Shown piece after piece: positions 47,667 to 57,785 of a stretch of DNA of 64,000 nucleotides. A model generated the notes under the pieces. That model worked only from the letters and a program-made list of their open reading frames with translations. It was not told where the DNA came from and did no database searches. This DNA is from Calditrichota bacterium (GTDB lineage Bacteria > Calditrichota > Calditrichia > Calditrichales > Calditrichaceae), in the NCBI GenBank assembly GCA_024278755.1, contig JAJRSO010000069.1, forward strand, positions 1 through 64,000, in the 5' to 3' direction. A program made the position numbers and the translations under genes. Numbering within the stretch: the stretch's first letter is position 1; each line of letters starts with the position of its first letter.

Positions 47667-47958
47667 ATTTTCCCCTGATTTTATAGTAAAATTAAATCCC
47701 TTATTTTATCGCTATCGCATTTTTATTTATACATGTGTGAGCCCAGTCTAAAAAGGCATAGCCACTGATTTCCACAGAAAGACACGGATTGTTTTTATTG
47801 AAATTACATTGAATAGATTCGCGTAAATTCGTGGTTTTTATAGTGAACTTATTGATTTAATAAAACAGTTGTCCGCCTTTTTACAGATGGCAAATTTATT
47901 TTTCAAATAGTTCTTTATCCGCATAAAACGATATAAAACCATTTTTTTATGAATACGA
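47667..47958. repeat. Intergenic region with degenerate repeat
   Basis: It contains GATTTCCACAGAAAGACACGG and, further on, GATTCGCGTAAATTCGTGG. Both are degenerate versions of short intergenic repeats also seen near 25000-25100. No gene or clear promoter is visible. Confidence 0.35.
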
Positions 47959-50280
47959 CTATATGTGTTCGCTTTGCCGACGACGCAGATTTTCGATAGA
48001 AAGCAGAATCGCTTCATTGGTGGCCGGAAGATTTAGCTCCGGCTCCAGTTGGTGAGCGGCTACCGCGGAAAGCGCGTCTTTTATGGCCAACCAGACTGAG
48101 ATTCCCAACATAAAAGGCGGCTCGCCCACCGCTTTGCTCTGACGGATGGTTCCCGGATTGGGTACGTCTTTTAAAAGCGCTACCCTAAAATCCCTCGGAA
48201 TATCCCGGATGGTAGGAATTTTATAGGTATCGGGAGAATGGTTCAGCAGATTGCCCTGCTCATCCCATTTGCACTCTTCCGTTGTGCACCAGCCCAAACC
48301 CTGTACAAAAGCGCCCTCAATTTGCCCCCGATCGATATCGGGATTTATGGAATCGCCCACGTCATGCAGAATATCGCTGCGCAGCAATTTATGATTCCCG
48401 GTCAATAGATCCACTTCCACTTTTGAAACGGCCATGCCGTACGCATAATAATAAAAGGGATGTCCCGCTCCTTTTTCCCGATCAAAATAAATATCCGGCG
48501 TACGGTAAAATCCCGTTGCGCTTAATGGCAACTGCCGGAAATAACAGATTTGAACCGCTTCTTTAAAGGAAACGGTACGCGCCGCATCGGTGGCGTCAAA
48601 AACGGCGCCGTTTTTAAACATCACGTGACTGTCCAGGGTACTTTCGACCCCGTATTTTTCATTAAAATATTGTGCCAGCTGAAAGGCGATTCGGAATTTA
48701 AGACGCTCCACGGCATTTTTTACGGCCATGCCGTTTAAATCTGTGCCGGAAGAAGCGGCGGTAGCAGAGGTATTGGGTACTTTAGACGTATTGGTAGCGC
48801 TGACAATCACGCTTTCCAACGGTATCCCAAATTCCAGCGCGGCGATTTGGCGTATTTTCGTATGCAGCCCCTGCCCCATTTCGGTACCGCCGTGATTCAC
48901 CAAAACAGTGCCGTCCTGGTACACATTGACCAGCGCGCCGGCCTGATTTAAAAAGGAGGTGGTAAAGGAAATCCCGAACTTCACAGGCATTAAAGCCAGC
49001 CCCTGTTTTGCAAATTCATTCTGTGCATTAAAGCCGTTAACTTCGCGACGCTGCTCAAAATAGCCGGAGGAGTCCGTCAGACGGTTATAAATTAATTCCA
49101 GATTATTATTGGTAATCACCTGACCGTAAGGCGCCGTGTTATTCTTATCTAATTGATAAAAATTCTTTTGGCGGATTTCGGCGGCGTCTTTTTTAAGAAA
49201 ACGGGCAATGCGATCTATAATTTCTTCCATCGCGGCAATACCCTGCGGCCCGCCGAATCCCCGAAAGGCCGTATTAGACGGTAGATTTGTCTTCCAGACA
49301 CGGCCGGTTATGGAAACATGGGGAATGTAGTAGGCATTTTCCGCATGAAACATGGCCCGTTCCAAAATAGCAAAAGAGAGATCGGTGGCGGCGCCGCCAT
49401 CGGCATTTTGCTCCACCTTTAAGGCGAGGAGCATTCCCTGGTCGTCAAAACCCGCCTCGTAGTCGATGATAAAGGGGTGGCGCTTACCGGTCATAATCTG
49501 ATCGTCATCGCGGAATAAACGGATTTTTACCGGCCGTTTCGTTTTCTGCGCCAACAGCGCTGCCCAGGACGCCACATGATGAGCCTGCGTCTCCTTGCCG
49601 CCGAAAGCGCCCCCCATGCGCCGGGTTTCCACGGTGACCGCATTTCGGGCAATGTTCAGCGCTTCGGCAACGACGGCCTGCACTTCGGACGGGTTTTGCG
49701 TGGAACTGTGGATGAACAGTTCGTCGTCTTCTCCGGGCAGACACAAGGCGGTTTGCGTTTCGAGATACCAGTGCTCCTGCGCGCCGCTTTTAAAACGGCC
49801 TTTAACTATGTGCGGCGCTTCGGCCAACGCTTTGTCCGCGTCACCCCGTTTGATCGTTCGTTTCGGCCCCATCAGGCTGTTTTGGGCCATGGCCTGCTCT
49901 AACGAAATTAGGGCGGGAAGGGTTTTATATTCAACGTAGATTAAATCGGCGGCAGCACGGGCGGTTTCTTCATCTTCGGCGGCAATCAGAAAAACGGCCT
50001 GCCCCACAAAGCTTACTTCGTTTTCCGCGAGACAAGGTTCGTCGTGTACAATGGGGCCCAGATTGTTTTCACCGGGAATATCCGCCGCGCTCAAAACGGC
50101 AAGCACACCCGGCAGCGCTTGCGCCTTTGAAAGGTCAAAGGAGACTATTTTAGCATGCGCATGCGGACTGTAAACTACAAACCCGGTTAGCATCTGATCC
50201 TGAACGGGAATATCGTCCACATAAACGGAGGCGCCGCTTACGTGTTTATAGGCGCTCTGGTGCATATTGGAAGGTATCAT
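47959..50280 (-). CDS. xdhB: Xanthine dehydrogenase molybdenum-binding subunit
   Basis: This 773-aa large subunit binds the molybdopterin cofactor and oxidises hypoxanthine and xanthine. The XDH signatures are intact: MGGAFGGKE, the substrate-binding Arg in AFRGFGGPQG, NHGGTEMGQGLHTK and the catalytic Glu in KAVGEPPFMLG. The sequence AFRGFGGPQ is typical of purine-specific members. It is 63 bp downstream of xdhA, across an inverted repeat. The start at 50280 has only a weak ribosome site (GAGAAAAAT). Confidence 0.93.
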   Translation of the reverse strand: MIPSNMHQSAYKHVSGASVYVDDIPVQDQMLTGFVVYSPHAHAKIVSFDLSKAQALPGVLAVLSAADIPGENNLGPIVHDEPCLAENEVSFVGQAVFLIAAEDEETARAAADLIYVEYKTLPALISLEQAMAQNSLMGPKRTIKRGDADKALAEAPHIVKGRFKSGAQEHWYLETQTALCLPGEDDELFIHSSTQNPSEVQAVVAEALNIARNAVTVETRRMGGAFGGKETQAHHVASWAALLAQKTKRPVKIRLFRDDDQIMTGKRHPFIIDYEAGFDDQGMLLALKVEQNADGGAATDLSFAILERAMFHAENAYYIPHVSITGRVWKTNLPSNTAFRGFGGPQGIAAMEEIIDRIARFLKKDAAEIRQKNFYQLDKNNTAPYGQVITNNNLELIYNRLTDSSGYFEQRREVNGFNAQNEFAKQGLALMPVKFGISFTTSFLNQAGALVNVYQDGTVLVNHGGTEMGQGLHTKIRQIAALEFGIPLESVIVSATNTSKVPNTSATAASSGTDLNGMAVKNAVERLKFRIAFQLAQYFNEKYGVESTLDSHVMFKNGAVFDATDAARTVSFKEAVQICYFRQLPLSATGFYRTPDIYFDREKGAGHPFYYYAYGMAVSKVEVDLLTGNHKLLRSDILHDVGDSINPDIDRGQIEGAFVQGLGWCTTEECKWDEQGNLLNHSPDTYKIPTIRDIPRDFRVALLKDVPNPGTIRQSKAVGEPPFMLGISVWLAIKDALSAVAAHQLEPELNLPATNEAILLSIENLRRRQSEHI

Positions 50281-50306
50281 ATTTTTCTCATTAATTTATT
50301 TTAAAA

Positions 50307-50332
50307 ATGATAGTATCATATGACACTATCAT
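50307..50332. promoter_or_regulatory. Inverted repeat between xdhA and xdhB
   Basis: ATGATAGT and ACTATCAT are perfect inverted arms around a 10-bp AT-rich centre. The site lies in the 63-bp space inside the xdh operon. It could be an operator, a processing hairpin or a stem that changes the ratio of the two subunits. No U-tract follows. Confidence 0.6.
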
Positions 50333-50343
50333 CAAATCAAAAT

Positions 50344-51783
50344 TCATTTATTCTGCGTATCGAGATAAAACTTTAACAGCAAATTACCGGCGACCACGCT
50401 GCGGTACTCCGCGCCGGAGCGGGCATCCGAAATGGGAGTAAACGATTCCCGAATCAGCGGCAGCGTCTGCTCCACAGTTTCCCGTTTCCATTTTTTCCCG
50501 TTTAAAAAGGATTCTGCTTTTATGGCTCTGGAAGTTACCGCCGCCATCCCGCCGTAGGCCGCGATACAGTTTTGCACTATTTCATCACCATCCAACTCCA
50601 CCCGGAACCCGGCGCTGACGGTAGCGATATCCAAATCATAGCGTTTGGAAATTTTATACGCGCCTATTAAAACAGATGGTTTTATAAGCGGCAGCTCCAC
50701 CGAACGGATAATTTCATCCGGGCGCAGGGCCGTCTGCCGGTAACCGGTAATAAAATCATTCATCCTTATTTTGCGTAAACCGTTAACAGACTGCACCGTA
50801 ATGCGCGCGTCACAGGCCAGGAATACGGGAGCAAGGTCGCCAATGGGCGAAGCGCTGCCCAGATTTCCGCCCACCGTTGCCAGATGGCGGATCTGCTTGG
50901 AGCCGAATGTTTTACACATTTTGGAAACAGCGGGGAAACGTTCTTTGGTCAATTCCAGCAGTTCATTAATGGTAACGCCGCTGCCAAAACGTAGTTTGCC
51001 CCCCGAAGCTTGCACCTCTTTTAATTCCCGCACATTGGAGCTGTCGATAATCGCCGGGAGTAATTCGTGATTCTTGGTAACCCGCAGCGCCGCGTCGGTA
51101 GAACCGTTAACAAGCAGAGCCTGCGGATACTTGGAGCGAAGCCGTAGCAGTTCGTTCAAATAGGTCGGCAGATAATAGACCTGCGTCTCTGTTTTTAAGG
51201 TTAGCGAATCTTTGGAAATAGCGTTTAAAACAGCCCGTGTTTCTTCCTGCTCCGCCGAAAAATGATCGCTGTGCACATCCGTTAGCGTCAGTTGTGCGCT
51301 TTCTAAAATGGGTTGATAGCCGGTACAGCGGCAGAGATTTCCGCTTAGCGTATCTTCAATTTCATCCCGTTCAGCAGAAGCCCCGCTTTTATAATGGCCA
51401 AACAGAGACATCACAATACCCGGTGTACAGAATCCGCACTGAGAACCGTTTTGTTCGGCCAGCGTTTTTTGAAGCGGATGCAGATTTCCGTTGCCGTCCT
51501 GAAGATTCTCCACCGTTATCAATTGCTTTCCGTGCAGCTTTGGCAGGAACAGCAGACAAGAATTAACCGCTTTGTATGAAAGACCGCCCTCTTTATCCGG
51601 TTCGGCCAAAACCACGGTACAGGCTCCGCAATCGCCTTCGGCGCAGCCTTCTTTTACGCCTTTGTGCCCGGGCAAATCGCGTAAATACTGCAGAACCGTT
51701 GTAGTGGGTTTAAGATGAGACTGGCGCGAAAAATCAATGATCTGAACTTTTCCGTCCAATAAAAAAGAGATGGTATCTGCCAT
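50344..51783 (-). CDS. xdhA: Xanthine dehydrogenase Fe-S/FAD subunit
   Basis: This 479-aa small subunit carries two [2Fe-2S] clusters and FAD. The N-terminal cluster ligands are in GCAEGDCGACTVV with a later Cys in NSCLLF. The second cluster is in SQCGFCTPGIVMS and GNLCRCTGYQP. The FAD domain has LLVNGSTDAAL and TVGGNLGSASPIGDLAP. The two-subunit arrangement matches bacterial XdhA/XdhB. The XdhC maturation factor is not in this window. AAAGGCAG precedes the ATG at 51783. Confidence 0.93.
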   Translation of the reverse strand: MADTISFLLDGKVQIIDFSRQSHLKPTTTVLQYLRDLPGHKGVKEGCAEGDCGACTVVLAEPDKEGGLSYKAVNSCLLFLPKLHGKQLITVENLQDGNGNLHPLQKTLAEQNGSQCGFCTPGIVMSLFGHYKSGASAERDEIEDTLSGNLCRCTGYQPILESAQLTLTDVHSDHFSAEQEETRAVLNAISKDSLTLKTETQVYYLPTYLNELLRLRSKYPQALLVNGSTDAALRVTKNHELLPAIIDSSNVRELKEVQASGGKLRFGSGVTINELLELTKERFPAVSKMCKTFGSKQIRHLATVGGNLGSASPIGDLAPVFLACDARITVQSVNGLRKIRMNDFITGYRQTALRPDEIIRSVELPLIKPSVLIGAYKISKRYDLDIATVSAGFRVELDGDEIVQNCIAAYGGMAAVTSRAIKAESFLNGKKWKRETVEQTLPLIRESFTPISDARSGAEYRSVVAGNLLLKFYLDTQNK

Positions 51784-52336
51784 TTATCTGCCTTTACATT
51801 ATTGACAAAATCATTTAAACGAATCGTCCGGTACCGAAAGTAAATAAATTCCTCAATTGTATCAGGTTAAATTAAAAACCTGCGTCCTGTTAATGAGATT
51901 ATTTTCCAGTTCTCTCCCGAACCAATATTTGCATAGTGACAAAAGTTTGGCGCCTTTTTCTCAACGGTTGTGCTACAATAAATTTTCAAGCAAATACTTC
52001 TATCCCTAATGACAATAATTTAATCCCCCTTCCCTGTTGTCAGTGAATAGGTTAGGGGACAGGTAAATACCAGAACTTTTAATAACCCATCCTGTCCCGA
52101 TTTATCGGGAGCGGGTTAATATTTAGAATTTTCAGAAAACCTGAACATTCACTCTTTCACCGGATACTATTAAAATCACAATTAAAATAAACAATTTTTT
52201 ATCCATCGTAAAATAAAAAGAGAAACTTCGAAACATTCTCTGCACTCTGCCGTAAAATTGGTCGGTATGGTGGTTTCAATTCGATTATTTATGTAGATTC
52301 CCGTGTTCAAAGCAATTAACTGTATAGGAGTTTTCT
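51784..52336. other. Divergent intergenic region with a palindromic hairpin
   Basis: No gene. At 52083-52118 a nested hairpin has outer arms TAACCC/GGGTTA and a core palindrome TCCCGATTTATCGGGA (52095-52110). The same core occurs inside the IS66 remnant at 63449. The promoters of xdhA and of the Tricorn-like gene must be here. The latter has a good ribosome site (TAGGAG) eight bases before its ATG, but no clear -35/-10 boxes were found. Confidence 0.5.
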
Positions 52337-55300
52337 ATGTTTAAGCATCTTTTATTAATCTTTTTTTTATTTTTATTTATTAGCAGCGCAATGGCCGAAT
52401 CGCATTTAATGCGCTATGCCGACGCTTCTAAGGACAATATCGTTTTTACTTACGAAAGCGATTTATGGCTGGTTTCCATTAACGGCGGAACGGCACACCG
52501 CGTCACCCGCTCTGACGGCGGCGAAGTATTTGCCAAGTTCAGTCCCGATGGCAGCAAGCTTGCATTTACCGCCAGTTATGACGGGGGTACCGACGTCTAT
52601 GTGATGGATGTGAACGGCAGTACGCCGAAACGGCTCACCTACCACCCGGCACAGGATATGGTTTTGGACTGGTACCCGGACGGGAAATCGATTTTATTCC
52701 GTTCCACCCGGGAATATCCTTACCGGGCGCAGATGTTGTACAAGGTTTCCATCGACGGCGGACTGCCCGAAAAATTGCCGGTAGACCGCGCCGGACTGGC
52801 CACCCTTTCGCCGGATGCAAAACGTATTGCCTACAACCGCAACAGCCGCGAATTTCGTCATTGGAAACGCCATCAGGGCGGCACGGCCCAGGATATCTGG
52901 ATGGGCAGCCTGGCCGATAAGAATTATCAGAAAATCACCTCCTTTGTGGGTACCGATAACTTTCCCATGTGGTCCGGCAATGCCATCTATTTTAATTCCG
53001 ATCGCGAAGACGGCACAATGAATATTTACAAATATGACCTGACTACAAAGAAACCGGTTCGCATGACGCCTTACAAAGATTTTGACGTTAAATGGCCTTC
53101 ACTCGGCGTAAACCAGATTATTTATCAATACGACGGTTCCCTGCATCTGCTGGATTTAACGACTGGCGCCATTCAGAAAATCAATATCGAAATCCCCACC
53201 GATGCCGTTTTAACCCGGGACGCTTTTATTAAAAACAGTTCCTTTGCGGGCGGGTTCGGGCTCTCTCCCAAAGGCAGCCGGGTAGTGATGGACATCCGCG
53301 GCGAGATCGTAAATTTTCCGGCGGAAGAGGGCGTTGCCTACCAGGTCACCCGCTCTTCGGCCTCGCGTGAAAAAAATCCGGTCTGGTCGCCGGACGGAAA
53401 ACAGATTGCCTTCTTTTCCGATAAAACCGGCGAAGAAGAACTCTATGTCGCCAATCCGGATGGCTCCGGCGCCTGGCGGCAGATTACCCATAACGGCTCG
53501 CAGTTTCGCACCAATCCCGTTTGGTCGCCCGACAGCAAGTATATTATTTTTCACGACAAAAGCATGGAACTCACCTTAGTCGATGTAAAAACCGGAAAAA
53601 CCAGAGTGATTGCCAAAGGCGATTACGACGACGCCTGGGAACGCTGGGGTATTCAGGATTATGTCTGGTCGCCCGACAGTAAATGGATTGCCTATACAAA
53701 GATGGAACAATCCATGTACGAATCCATTTTTCTCTATTCCCTATCCTCTAAAAAGACGTTTAGGGTAACGAGTGAAATGACCGAAGACTGGAGCCCGTCA
53801 TTCAGTCCCGACGGCCGCTACCTCTACTTTTTATCCAACCGCACCTTTCATCCGGTGATGGGTTTTGTGGATCAAAATCATATCTTTTTGGAAATGGCCA
53901 AACCATACATTCTTCTTTTAAAAGCAGGCGACGCCAGCCCCTTTTTACCGAAAAATGACAGCGACGATGAATCAGATAAAAAGGCAGAAGATCGCAGCAA
54001 AAAAGTAGAGATAACCACTTCTAACTTTGCACAGCGTACCATTGCCGCACCGGTTGCTTCCGGTAATTTATTTCGTCTCGAAGCGGTTGAGGGCGGATTT
54101 GTGTATCTCAAAAAAACCAAAAATGAATTTTTAAAATACCAGGCCGTAACCGACGCCACCGGCGGAACCAATTTAGACCTTTACAAATTCGATTTGAAAA
54201 AAGCCAAAGACACCAAACTGATGAGCGGCCTGACCCAGTACCATCTGTCCGCGGATGGTAAAAAACTCATCTACAAAGCCGGCTCCAAATACGGCGTTAC
54301 CGATTTGGGCAAGGCCAAGGTGGGCGATGGCAGCATCGCTTTAAACAGCGTTCATATCAAAATCAACAAACATCAGGAATTTTTGCAGATTTTCGACGAA
54401 GCCTGGCGGGTTCAGCGCGACTGGTTTTATGATAAAAATATGCACGGGCTGAACTGGAAAAAAGTGCGCGATATGTACCGTCCGCTCGTCAAATACTGCG
54501 GTACGCGCGGCGACGTTAATTATTTGATTGGGGAAATGATTGCCGAACTGAATATCGGGCACACCTATATTTACGGCGGGGATCGTAAAAACGGGCCTTT
54601 TGTTTCAACCGGTCTGCTCGGCGCCGATTTTAGCGTAAAAGCCAACTCGTATCCGAGAATCGAGCGCATCGTAAAAGGAAACACCTGGGATAACAGCGCG
54701 CGTTCTCCGTTTTACCAGCCGGGATGCCCAATCAAAACCGGCGATTATATTCTGGCCATTGACGGACAGAAAATCACTCCCGGCGATAATATTTATAAAT
54801 ACCTGCAAAACCGGGCAGGAAAAGTGGTCGAAATTACCTATAATTCCAAGCCGAATATAAACGGCGCGAAGACCTATCTCGTTAAAACTCTGCGTTCCGA
54901 ACGCGGTCTGCGCTACCGCGAATGGGTTTCGCATAATTACAATTATGTGGCCGCGAAAACAAAGCAGGAAATCGGTTATGTGCATCTTCCGGGAATGATG
55001 GAAGACGGACTGATTGAATTTGCCAAGGCCTGGTATCCGCAATATTACAAGGACGGCATTATCATCGACGCCCGCTACAATGGCGGCGGCTTTACCAGCA
55101 AGCAGATTCACGATCGTCTGGAACGCACCATTAACACCTATATGCAGCCGCGCGAAGGTAAACCGACGCCGGTTCCGGAACGCACCTTTGGCGGTCAACT
55201 GGTTCTGATCATAAACCGTGACACCGGATCCGACGGTGAAATCTTTTCCGACGCCTGGAAAGAGCGGAAACTTGGCCCGGTTATTGGGCAGCGTACCTGG

Positions 55301-55582
55301 GGCGGCGCCGTGGGTATTGAAGCGCACCAGACTTTAATCGACGGCGCAACCACAACGCCACCGCAGTTTGGTGAATACAATATGCATAAGCAATGGATTA
55401 TTGAAGGGCACGGGGTGGAACCGGATATTGTGGTCATCAATATGCCCAAAGATGTGCTGGCCGGAAAAGACGCGCAATTGGATAAGGCCATCGAGGTTAT
55501 TTTGAAACAGGTTCAAACGCATCCTAAAACCGTGTTCGAGCGCCCGGCGTATCCGGATAAAAGCAAGCCGACATTAAAATAA
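52337..55582 (+). CDS. Secreted Tricorn-like S41 protease
   Basis: This 1081-aa exported protease has a signal peptide (residues 1-20). WD40/PD40-like propellers span about 20-650 (FSPDGSKLAFTASYDGGTDV, WSPDGKQIAFFSD). A C-terminal helical and PDZ region lies at about 690-850 (GDYILAIDGQKITPG), followed by the S41 catalytic domain. The nucleophile Ser is in TGSDGEIFSDAW near residue 965, and GYVHLPGM and RYNGGG are also present. Archaeal Tricorn is cytoplasmic, whereas this version is periplasmic or surface-exposed. A short acidic stretch (NDSDDESDKKAEDRSKK) links the propellers. It should trim peptides in the envelope. Confidence 0.94.
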   Translation: MFKHLLLIFFLFLFISSAMAESHLMRYADASKDNIVFTYESDLWLVSINGGTAHRVTRSDGGEVFAKFSPDGSKLAFTASYDGGTDVYVMDVNGSTPKRLTYHPAQDMVLDWYPDGKSILFRSTREYPYRAQMLYKVSIDGGLPEKLPVDRAGLATLSPDAKRIAYNRNSREFRHWKRHQGGTAQDIWMGSLADKNYQKITSFVGTDNFPMWSGNAIYFNSDREDGTMNIYKYDLTTKKPVRMTPYKDFDVKWPSLGVNQIIYQYDGSLHLLDLTTGAIQKINIEIPTDAVLTRDAFIKNSSFAGGFGLSPKGSRVVMDIRGEIVNFPAEEGVAYQVTRSSASREKNPVWSPDGKQIAFFSDKTGEEELYVANPDGSGAWRQITHNGSQFRTNPVWSPDSKYIIFHDKSMELTLVDVKTGKTRVIAKGDYDDAWERWGIQDYVWSPDSKWIAYTKMEQSMYESIFLYSLSSKKTFRVTSEMTEDWSPSFSPDGRYLYFLSNRTFHPVMGFVDQNHIFLEMAKPYILLLKAGDASPFLPKNDSDDESDKKAEDRSKKVEITTSNFAQRTIAAPVASGNLFRLEAVEGGFVYLKKTKNEFLKYQAVTDATGGTNLDLYKFDLKKAKDTKLMSGLTQYHLSADGKKLIYKAGSKYGVTDLGKAKVGDGSIALNSVHIKINKHQEFLQIFDEAWRVQRDWFYDKNMHGLNWKKVRDMYRPLVKYCGTRGDVNYLIGEMIAELNIGHTYIYGGDRKNGPFVSTGLLGADFSVKANSYPRIERIVKGNTWDNSARSPFYQPGCPIKTGDYILAIDGQKITPGDNIYKYLQNRAGKVVEITYNSKPNINGAKTYLVKTLRSERGLRYREWVSHNYNYVAAKTKQEIGYVHLPGMMEDGLIEFAKAWYPQYYKDGIIIDARYNGGGFTSKQIHDRLERTINTYMQPREGKPTPVPERTFGGQLVLIINRDTGSDGEIFSDAWKERKLGPVIGQRTWGGAVGIEAHQTLIDGATTTPPQFGEYNMHKQWIIEGHGVEPDIVVINMPKDVLAGKDAQLDKAIEVILKQVQTHPKTVFERPAYPDKSKPTLK

Positions 55583-55608
55583 ACGATAAAACAGCACTTT
55601 TTACAATG

Positions 55609-55638
55609 GGCTGCCTCTTACCGGGCAGCCTTTTTTTA
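55609..55638 (+). terminator. Intrinsic terminator after the Tricorn-like gene
   Basis: GGCTGCC (55609-55615) pairs with GGCAGCC (55624-55630) across an 8-base loop, followed directly by seven T. It is a classic Rho-independent terminator 27 bases after the stop codon. Confidence 0.93.
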
Positions 55639-55775
55639 TGGCTTTATTTAATTATGCGCTCATTTTATCTATATTGTACCCGTAGCAAGAATCGTTTTGC
55701 AAAGGTGTTGGATAAATCCGGCATAGATTTTGTTGCCATTCCGGTAAACAACAGAATAATGAATTGGTAGAACAA

Positions 55776-57785
55776 ATGAAGCAATCCTCGTTTTCAAAAG
55801 CACTAAGCCCCTGGACAATTATTTTACTGATACTGTTGGCGCTTATCATTTTTATCCCTGCGGTGGGTGAATATTTTTCCAGCCGTCAGACCCTGATGCA
55901 ATTATGGAATCAGCAGGGGCAACTACTATCGGAAACCATTTTGCGCAGCGCCGATAAAATTTCGGCCTTTGATCGGCAAACAAAACTAAACAAAAAAGAA
56001 CGGATGCTGGATTTAGGCCATTATATCCGTGAAATTGATAGTCTTAACTATCCCGATCCTCGTCCCGTACATCATTTTGCCCGCCGGGAGGCACAGGTTT
56101 TGGCGCTTATCATGGATGCAAAGGGACGAGTAAAGAATCCCCGGAACAGTATGTTTATTAAGAAGGTCGCTAAAAAGCTACGGACTTACATTCATTCCGT
56201 AGCAGGTAAGAAACGTGTATCCCTTCTGCCGGGTGATGTGCTTAAAAAGGACGCCGGCAACGGGGTAATCGTTCAACGCTCCCAAAATCACGGATATATT
56301 TTTCTACTTCAGAGCCTTCAGCAAAACCGGAGAATACAAGCCAATAAGCGCCATTTGGTCGGCTGGATGGAACGGCTAAGCGCACATCCTGCCATACAGT
56401 ATATTCTGCTTCTACAGGACAGCACCACGCTTGCTTCCAGCGGAATGCTGCCCAAAAACATCATAGCGGAGTCATCCCCCATTGCTCAGGGAACTATCCG
56501 GCAGACATCCGGGGGACGTATTTTTGAGTACAGCCGTTCGGCGCCGGAAGGTTTGCGGGTAATTATCGGCATTCCCGCGCGCGCTATGGAAAAACTGCAG
56601 GCCAGCCTAATCCGCCGCCTGCTGATAAATTCAATCATTCTGCTGTTGCTGGGTTCGCTGCTGGTTATTTATCTGATCAAAAAACAGAATTACAGTTTTT
56701 TACAGAAACAGTACGCTCATATTCAAACCTACAATAAATCGGTTCTGGAAAACATCGACGAAGGCATTATCGTTCTGAACCAGGATCGTACGATTTCCGT
56801 TTTTAATTTAGCGGCGGCAAAACGGCTGCAAATATCCGTCGAAGAAACAATTGGGAAAAAAATAACCGATCTGAATACCACGCTAAAGGCAAACCTGCTG
56901 TCTTCTTTCTCTTCGTTTGAGACATTAAACGAAGTTCCCTGGCAAATTCATAACGGCGGTTCCAAATATGAACTTTTAATTTCGGCTAACGCCGTAAATA
57001 TAAAAGAGAACGAGGGCGATCAACAGATTTATATCATTCTTTTGCGGGATAACACATTACAGCGCGAACTGCAGGATTTCAGAAACCGCAAGAGTAAATT
57101 GCAAGCCATGGGCGGACTGGCCTCCAGAGTAGCACACGAAATTCGTAACCCTCTTAACGGGATTGCCATGCTGGCGCAACGGGTTCAAAGAGAATTTAAA
57201 CCGCAAAACGAAACCGAAGATTTCCTGCGCATGACCCAATCCATCCGCAACGAGAGTAACCGTATTAACGAAATAATTGAGGCCTTTCTCTTTTACGCGC
57301 GTTCACCGGAATTAAAATTAAAAGAGATGCCGCTGGCCGCCTGGGTTGAAGAGGCCGCGCCGCTATTGGAAGCCCTTGGCCCGGTAACCATCGCAAAAGC
57401 GGACAATGCTGCCGCAAATGTTAAAATTGACCCCGCTCAAATGAAGCAGGCCTTAATAAATCTGGTTAAAAATGCAGTGGAATCTTCGCCAAAAGAAGAA
57501 ACGGTACGGGTATATTTCGAAAAAAAGGAGGAGCAGGTTTGTATCCGGGTGGAGGATCAGGGCAGCGGTATCAATGAAGATAACCGGGAACAGGTGTTCG
57601 ATTTGTATTTCAGCACAAAAGAGCGGGGTTCCGGTTTGGGGCTGAGCATTGTGGAAAAAATCATTTCCGCCCATGGAGGGACGGTGCGTTTTGAAAGTCC
57701 CTATGTTAACGACGGTAAAACTATCTCCGGTACGCGCTTTGAAATAAACCTCCCGGCCGGATTCGGTTCTGGAGAAAACCAATGA
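55776..57785 (+). CDS. Membrane sensor histidine kinase with PAS domain (ZraS-like)
   Basis: This 669-aa kinase has a membrane segment near residues 15-35, an extracytoplasmic sensor at about 40-270 and a second membrane segment at about 275-297. A PAS domain follows at about 315-420. The HisKA domain has the phosphorylated His in VAHEIRNPLNG (about 455). The ATPase domain has LINLVKNAVESS, VEDQGSGI and GSGLGLSIVEKI. The ATG at 55776 is preferred over an in-frame TTG 12 bases upstream. It overlaps the response regulator by four bases (ATGA). The pair plus the Spy-like gene resembles ZraSR-ZraP. Confidence 0.92.
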   Translation: MKQSSFSKALSPWTIILLILLALIIFIPAVGEYFSSRQTLMQLWNQQGQLLSETILRSADKISAFDRQTKLNKKERMLDLGHYIREIDSLNYPDPRPVHHFARREAQVLALIMDAKGRVKNPRNSMFIKKVAKKLRTYIHSVAGKKRVSLLPGDVLKKDAGNGVIVQRSQNHGYIFLLQSLQQNRRIQANKRHLVGWMERLSAHPAIQYILLLQDSTTLASSGMLPKNIIAESSPIAQGTIRQTSGGRIFEYSRSAPEGLRVIIGIPARAMEKLQASLIRRLLINSIILLLLGSLLVIYLIKKQNYSFLQKQYAHIQTYNKSVLENIDEGIIVLNQDRTISVFNLAAAKRLQISVEETIGKKITDLNTTLKANLLSSFSSFETLNEVPWQIHNGGSKYELLISANAVNIKENEGDQQIYIILLRDNTLQRELQDFRNRKSKLQAMGGLASRVAHEIRNPLNGIAMLAQRVQREFKPQNETEDFLRMTQSIRNESNRINEIIEAFLFYARSPELKLKEMPLAAWVEEAAPLLEALGPVTIAKADNAAANVKIDPAQMKQALINLVKNAVESSPKEETVRVYFEKKEEQVCIRVEDQGSGINEDNREQVFDLYFSTKERGSGLGLSIVEKIISAHGGTVRFESPYVNDGKTISGTRFEINLPAGFGSGENQ

